Part shown: piece by piece, positions 60,860-64,000 of the stretch
Layout: each line of letters begins with the position of its first letter
Position numbering within the stretch: the stretch's first letter is position 1
Assembly: GCA_030683005.1 (NCBI GenBank)
Contig: JAUXMY010000042.1
Location: 236,957 to 300,956 of the forward strand
Direction of reading: 5' to 3'
DNA length: 64,000 bases
From: Caulobacter sp.
GTDB lineage: Bacteria > Pseudomonadota > Alphaproteobacteria > Caulobacterales > Caulobacteraceae
Made by a program: the position numbers and the translations under genes
The notes under the pieces: generated by a model
Seen by the model: the letters and a program-made list of their open reading frames with translations, nothing else
Database searches by the model: none
Told to the model about the DNA's origin: nothing

Positions 60860-60957
60860 GGGATGGGTCTCGACGTGGGGATCGCCTGATCCTACCCCGC
60901 TTCTGATCGGGACCGAAATATATTACCCAGAGCGCACAAGGTCGCTGGAGATATGAG
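60860..60957. promoter_or_regulatory. ilvD-ilvR divergent control region
   Basis: The 98 bases between the two starts include an AT-rich block (GAAATATATTACCC) with the perfect palindrome AATATATT at 60917-60924, which could hold the LysR-type regulator site and an overlapping promoter. TGATCCTACCCCGCTTCTGATC also repeats TGATC. No exact promoter can be assigned. Confidence 0.45.
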
Positions 60958-61857
60958 ATGGACGTCCGTCAGCTGCGCCATTTCCTGGCGGTGGCGCAGA
61001 CCCTGCACTTCGGCCGGGCGGCCGAACGGCTCGGCATGACCCAGCCGCCGCTCAGTCAGTCGATCATGGCCCTGGAGAAGGACCTGGGGGCCCCGCTGTT
61101 CGTGCGCTCGAAGCGGAGCGTGCGGCTCAGCGCCCTGGGCGAGCAATGGTTGCCGCACGTCCAGGCCGGGCTGACGGCCATCGAGGCGCTGCCCGAGACC
61201 GCGCGACGGCTTCGGGACGGCCGGATCGGCTATCTGTCGCTCTCCTTCGTCAGCACCGCCGACTACAACGTCCTGCCCGATCTGGTGCGTCGCTACGCCG
61301 AGGCCTGTCCGGAGGTCGACATCCGGCTGACCGAGGCGACCAGCGACCTGCAGATCCCGGCCGTGGCCGCCGGCGAGCGTCACGCCGGCATCATCATCCC
61401 GCCGCATGACCGCGCCCTGCCCGCGGGCCTGGCCTACCGGCGGCTGGTCTCCGAGCCGCTGGCGGCGGTGGTCCCCGCCGCCTGGGTCGAGGACGGCCGG
61501 CTGTCGGTCCGGGACGGGGTGCTGGCGCCGGAGGCCGTCGTCGCCGCGCCGGTCGTGCTGTTCCCGCGCGGGGTGGCGCCGGCCTTCCACGACCTCGTCA
61601 CCGGCTACTTCGCCGCCCACGGCGGGACGGCGCGGATCGTCCAGGAGGCGATCCAGATGCAGACCATCATCAGCCTGGTCTCGGCCGGGCTCGGCGTGGC
61701 GCTGGTCCCGGCCTCGCTGCGCAACCTGGCCCGGGCCGGGGTCGCCTACCTGGACCTGGTCGCGCCGCCGATCCTGGAGACCGGCCTGGTCTGGCGGCCC
61801 GACGACGCCGCCCCGACGCTGCGCAACCTGCTGGCCTTGCTCGACAGTACGGGCTGA
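60958..61857 (+). CDS. ilvR: LysR-type regulator, IlvR-like
   Basis: A 299-residue LysR-family activator. The N-terminal winged helix-turn-helix is MDVRQLRHFLAVAQTLHFGR then AAERLGMTQPPLSQSIMALE near 21-40. The effector-binding part (about 90-295) has the two-lobe layout, with LSLSFVSTADYNVLPDLVRR at the start of lobe 1. Divergent placement next to ilvD matches Caulobacter crescentus ilvR, the LysR regulator of ilvD, so it is probably the activator of ilvD responding to branched-chain intermediates; this identity is from synteny and family and not proved. Confidence 0.88.
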   Translation: MDVRQLRHFLAVAQTLHFGRAAERLGMTQPPLSQSIMALEKDLGAPLFVRSKRSVRLSALGEQWLPHVQAGLTAIEALPETARRLRDGRIGYLSLSFVSTADYNVLPDLVRRYAEACPEVDIRLTEATSDLQIPAVAAGERHAGIIIPPHDRALPAGLAYRRLVSEPLAAVVPAAWVEDGRLSVRDGVLAPEAVVAAPVVLFPRGVAPAFHDLVTGYFAAHGGTARIVQEAIQMQTIISLVSAGLGVALVPASLRNLARAGVAYLDLVAPPILETGLVWRPDDAAPTLRNLLALLDSTG

Positions 61858-61861
61858 GCGG

Positions 61862-63022
61862 TCAGGCGGTCATGAACCCTTCGACCACCCGCTGGGCCGG
61901 GGTCAGGGGATCGACCGGCAGGTCGCCCATGTTCGACAGGATCGCCACCGACAGCGCCGCCTCGGGGATGACCACGACGATCGAGCGGCCGCCGATGATG
62001 CTGCCCGCGTGGTGGTAGCGCAGGCGGCCGGCCGGATCGCGGTCGATGCGCCAACCCAGGCCCACCTGCACCGGCGCGGGCTCGCGGCTCGGGACGACCG
62101 GCGTGAAGGTCTCCTCCAACGCGGCCAGTGACAGGTAGCCGGGGTTGAGCAGCGCGTCGCCGAAGCGGGCGATGTCGCTCGCCGCGCCGAGCAGCCCGCC
62201 GCCGGCCCATTTGTAGGCCGGGTTGACCAGCGGCGCGGGGCCGATCAGGCCGGTGTCCCAGGCCCGGTGGTAGCAGCGCACGCGGTCGGGAACCCGGGCG
62301 CCGATGATGTCGGGCCCGACGGTCTGCAGGTCGAGCGGGCGGGTGACCTCGGCCTCGACCAGCCAGGGGAAGCTCAGCCGCGTCGCAGACTCCAGCACCG
62401 CGCTGATCAGGGTGTAGCCGAAGGTGCTGTAGTTGAAGACCTCGCCCGGGACCGAGACCAGTGGGTCGTGGATGAAGAGCGACAGCGCCTCTTCGGTGTT
62501 GCGATAGGCGCGCTGGTCGATGGCCCCGCCCGGCCGTCGCGGGTCGTGGTCGCTGCCCAGGTAGTGGCGGATGCCGCCAGTGTGGGCCAGCAGCTGGCGC
62601 AGGGTGGTGTTGTGATGGGCGAGCGGCAGGCTGGGCCGGTAGCCGCCAATGGGGGCGTCCAGGTCGACCACGCCGCGCTCGGCCAGCCGCGCGGCCACGG
62701 CGGCGGCGATGACCTTGGACACGCTGGCGAGGCGATAGCGGCCGGCGGGAGCAGCGGGCGTCCGGGCTTCCAGATCGGCCCAGCCGAACGCCTCTGCCCA
62801 GACCAGCCGGCCGTCCTGGACGACGGCGGCCGACAGCGACGGCATGCCGGCCGCCTCCATGATCTCACGGGTGACCTGCCGTCCGCCCAGCACGCCCGGC
62901 GACGGCGGCGCGGCGGACCCGGACCGGCCCGGCAGGTCGGCCGCGAAGGCGCGCAGCGGCGCAGCCACGCCGGCGAGCAGCGCGGCCGAGAGGCCGACCA
63001 ACGATCGTCTGGACAAGTTCAC
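61862..63022 (-). CDS. Serine hydrolase, beta-lactamase/PBP4-like, probable Tat substrate
   Basis: A 386-residue exported serine hydrolase of the class C beta-lactamase/DD-peptidase fold. The start GTG 63022 gives MNLSRRSLVGLSAALLAGVA, where SRRSLVG is a twin-arginine signal. Catalytic marks: LASVSKVIAA with SxxK near 104-113, FNYSTFGYT near 200 (Y-x-S in place of Y-x-N), and HHAGSIIGG near 333 as the KTG/HxG equivalent. The family includes esterases, D-aminopeptidases and PBP4*-like enzymes, so the substrate is open. Five bases separate its stop from the ilvR stop (convergent). The Tat transport system is encoded at 47.7-49.4 kb. Confidence 0.88.
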   Translation of the reverse strand: MNLSRRSLVGLSAALLAGVAAPLRAFAADLPGRSGSAAPPSPGVLGGRQVTREIMEAAGMPSLSAAVVQDGRLVWAEAFGWADLEARTPAAPAGRYRLASVSKVIAAAVAARLAERGVVDLDAPIGGYRPSLPLAHHNTTLRQLLAHTGGIRHYLGSDHDPRRPGGAIDQRAYRNTEEALSLFIHDPLVSVPGEVFNYSTFGYTLISAVLESATRLSFPWLVEAEVTRPLDLQTVGPDIIGARVPDRVRCYHRAWDTGLIGPAPLVNPAYKWAGGGLLGAASDIARFGDALLNPGYLSLAALEETFTPVVPSREPAPVQVGLGWRIDRDPAGRLRYHHAGSIIGGRSIVVVIPEAALSVAILSNMGDLPVDPLTPAQRVVEGFMTA

Positions 63023-63118
63023 CCTGCGAAACCCCGACTTCAGGGCACAGATAACCACGCCGTGGGGCGACACAAGTGAAACCGTTGTGAGAAACGGGTG
63101 CAGGGGGCGTCGACGCTC

Positions 63119-63223
63119 TGCGTGCTTCGACACGCGGCTGCGCCGCTGCTCAGCATGACGTGGGTGGGTAGCCTTCCAGATACGTCATCCTGAGCAGCCG
63201 CGAAGCGGCGTGTCGAAGGACGC
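63119..63223. repeat. Composite palindromic repeat (second type)
   Basis: The left arm 63119-63160 (GCTTCGACACGCGGCTGCGC ... CAGCATGACG) and right arm 63182-63223 (CGTCATCCTGAGCAG ... GTGTCGAAGGACGC) are near-perfect inverted copies about 40 bases long. It stands immediately before the next repeat, related to the element at 49506. Confidence 0.8.
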
Positions 63224-63234
63224 AGTGAGGCCCA

Positions 63235-63337
63235 GCGTCCTTCGCGACGCTCGCCCGAGGCTCGCTCCTCAGGATGACGAAGGTTGGTGGGCTCTACTGA
63301 GCTCGTCAGGGTGAGGAGCGCGAAGCGCGTCGCGAAC
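63235..63337. repeat. Composite palindromic repeat (copy 2 of the 49506 type)
   Basis: GCGTCCTTCGCGACGC, then GCTCCTCAGGATGACGAAGGT, a short spacer, then TCGTCAGGGTGAGGAG and GCGTCGCGAACC. Both the arm order and the bases match the element at 49506-49617, so two copies lie 14 kb apart in this window. Confidence 0.82.
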
Positions 63338-63784
63338 CCCGCACGGCTTCGCCGCCTCACGGGCTTTGACCAGTGAAGGTGGGGAGGACGGCGGAGCGCC
63401 ACGGCCCTTGTCCGGGAACCGTGGGGGTAGTGGTTTGAAGTTTTCGACGCAGGCCTGACGCGCTCCGCCGCGGAAACGCTTCGGGGGCCGTGGACCCGGG
63501 GCTTTGTTATTCCCCGTGAGCACGCTGCCGCCGCCTGGCCTTTACCCCAGGCGTCCCGGCGCTCCTCGCGCCGGACCCGGCGGGCGAGGATCAACCGACG
63601 ATCCCCGGATTCCGTGGTTCTTGTCCCGGCGAGCCTTTGGAGCGGGCCAGGGTCCACGGGCAAATCCCGCATCTCCGCATCTCCATCGCCGTATCGGGCC
63701 GGATCCGTACGCCCTCCCCCGCGACGGGGACGTGAGGAGTATGGGCGGGGTTGGAGCGAGGGGGATAAACAGCGCTCTATCCCC
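63338..63784. other. Non-coding, repeat-rich stretch before IS end
   Basis: No frame shows coding character: apparent ORFs have Arg/Pro-heavy low-complexity content. It holds GC-rich hairpins (CCCGGCGCTCCTCGCGCCGG, 63556-63575) and the start of a CCCCGGCGAAGGCCGGGG-type palindrome at 63798. It is probably decayed mobile-element flank. Confidence 0.5.
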
Positions 63785-64000
63785 CTATCTCCGTCTCCCC
63801 GGCGAAGGCCGGGGTCCACACGGGGCAAGGGCTCGGGGCGTGTCATGGATCCCGGCCTGCGTGTTGTGTCCCGGGAGGTTGTCGAGCACTTCGGCGGGGG
63901 CTTTGTGGCCCAGGCATCGCAGTCGGGTTCGATTGTAGTCCTTCACGAAGGTGAGGATGAAGGTGTCGCGCTGAGCGGTGTCTGCGAAGCGGTTCTTGCC
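63785..64000 (-). CDS. IS481-like transposase, C-terminal end (5' part beyond window)
   Basis: Reading in from the right edge, the minus strand is open for 71 codons to a TAG at 63785. The first 48 residues, GKNRFADTAQRDTFILTFVK then DYNRTRLRCLGHKAPAEVLDNLPG, are the C-terminal integrase-core end of IS481-family transposases, where D/N-Y-N-x-x-R-x-H/R-x-x-L-x-x-K-x-P-x-E is the last conserved motif. The final 23 codons (after GHNTQAGIHD) read into GC-rich repeat sequence (CGPRPSPGRRR), so the original stop may be lost or the end of the element lies near 63841. Only the gene's 3' end is visible. Confidence 0.72.
   Translation of the reverse strand, partial: GKNRFADTAQRDTFILTFVKDYNRTRLRCLGHKAPAEVLDNLPGHNTQAGIHDTPRALAPCGPRPSPGRRR

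Noticed and set aside
63040..63846. Minus-strand open frame of about 268 codons over the terminal repeats
   Set aside because: It runs through inverted repeats and has Arg/Pro/Ser-heavy composition with no domain; it is not protein coding.

Overview
The window is GC-rich, densely coded chromosomal DNA from an alphaproteobacterium, most likely a member of Caulobacterales (Caulobacter, Phenylobacterium or Brevundimonas type). The evidence is a fliX/flgI/flgJ-like/flbY flagellar block with FliX divergent from FlgI, an alphaproteobacterial Cys-poor DksA, candidate CtrA and GTTC-N7-GTTC LexA boxes, an ilvD gene divergent from an IlvR-like LysR regulator, and a serS-surE-pcm-LytM (NlpD/DipM-like) gene order. 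No plasmid, prophage, CRISPR array, rRNA or tRNA gene was recognised. Most of the window is housekeeping or conserved accessory genome.

Layout. 0-9.9 kb: partial TPR protein, ETF-ubiquinone oxidoreductase, two tiny ORFs, a family-4-like uracil-DNA glycosylase, a secreted protein with three TonB-C-like modules, an old-yellow-enzyme reductase, a secreted protein, a lytic transglycosylase and a short GT2. 9.9-14.9 kb: radical SAM protein behind a candidate LexA box, tandem secreted paralogs with a possible third remnant, a TrmA/RumA-type methyltransferase and two tandem glycine-zipper proteins. 14.9-20.6 kb: tlyA, gltX, SnoaL protein, dksA, fliX, then divergent flgI, flgJ-like and flbY. 20.6-31.4 kb: acyl-CoA dehydrogenase, orphan ParA, TetR/PaaI pair, ABC-F, truncated globin, DUF1203, aidB divergent from uvrA. 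31.4-35.7 kb: four paralogous multi-pass membrane proteins, with a GST between two of them. 35.8-42.9 kb: trmFO, NDUFAF6-like and PuuD-like proteins, NDUFAF3-like protein, secF-secD-yajC, DUF815 ATPase. 42.9-52.9 kb: LytM lipoprotein, pcm, surE, serS, tatC-tatB-tatA, scpB-scpA-nagZ-SPOR. 53-61.9 kb: dgt divergent from erpA, hydrolase, xthA, EthD protein, NnrU, EF-hand protein, ilvD/ilvR. 61.9-64 kb: Tat-type serine hydrolase, a repeat-rich stretch and the 3' end of an IS481-like transposase running off the right edge.

How the genes work together. DNA repair is well represented (UDG, aidB, uvrA, xthA, and perhaps the LexA-boxed radical SAM protein). Both protein-export systems for folded and unfolded substrates (tatABC, secDF-yajC) lie within 10 kb. 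Envelope remodelling is served by the lytic transglycosylase, NagZ, SPOR protein and LytM lipoprotein; a full CtrA-type TTAA-N7-TTAA box lies upstream of the last. The fliX-flgI intergenic region carries a CtrA-like half box, a palindrome resembling FlbD ftr sites and a near-consensus sigma-54 promoter, fitting the Caulobacter class II/III flagellar hierarchy. I found no clear novel defence or mobile system. The best leads are the four-gene paralogous membrane-protein cluster, the LexA-boxed radical SAM gene, the aidB/uvrA divergent pair and the degenerate LytM lipoprotein under a CtrA box.
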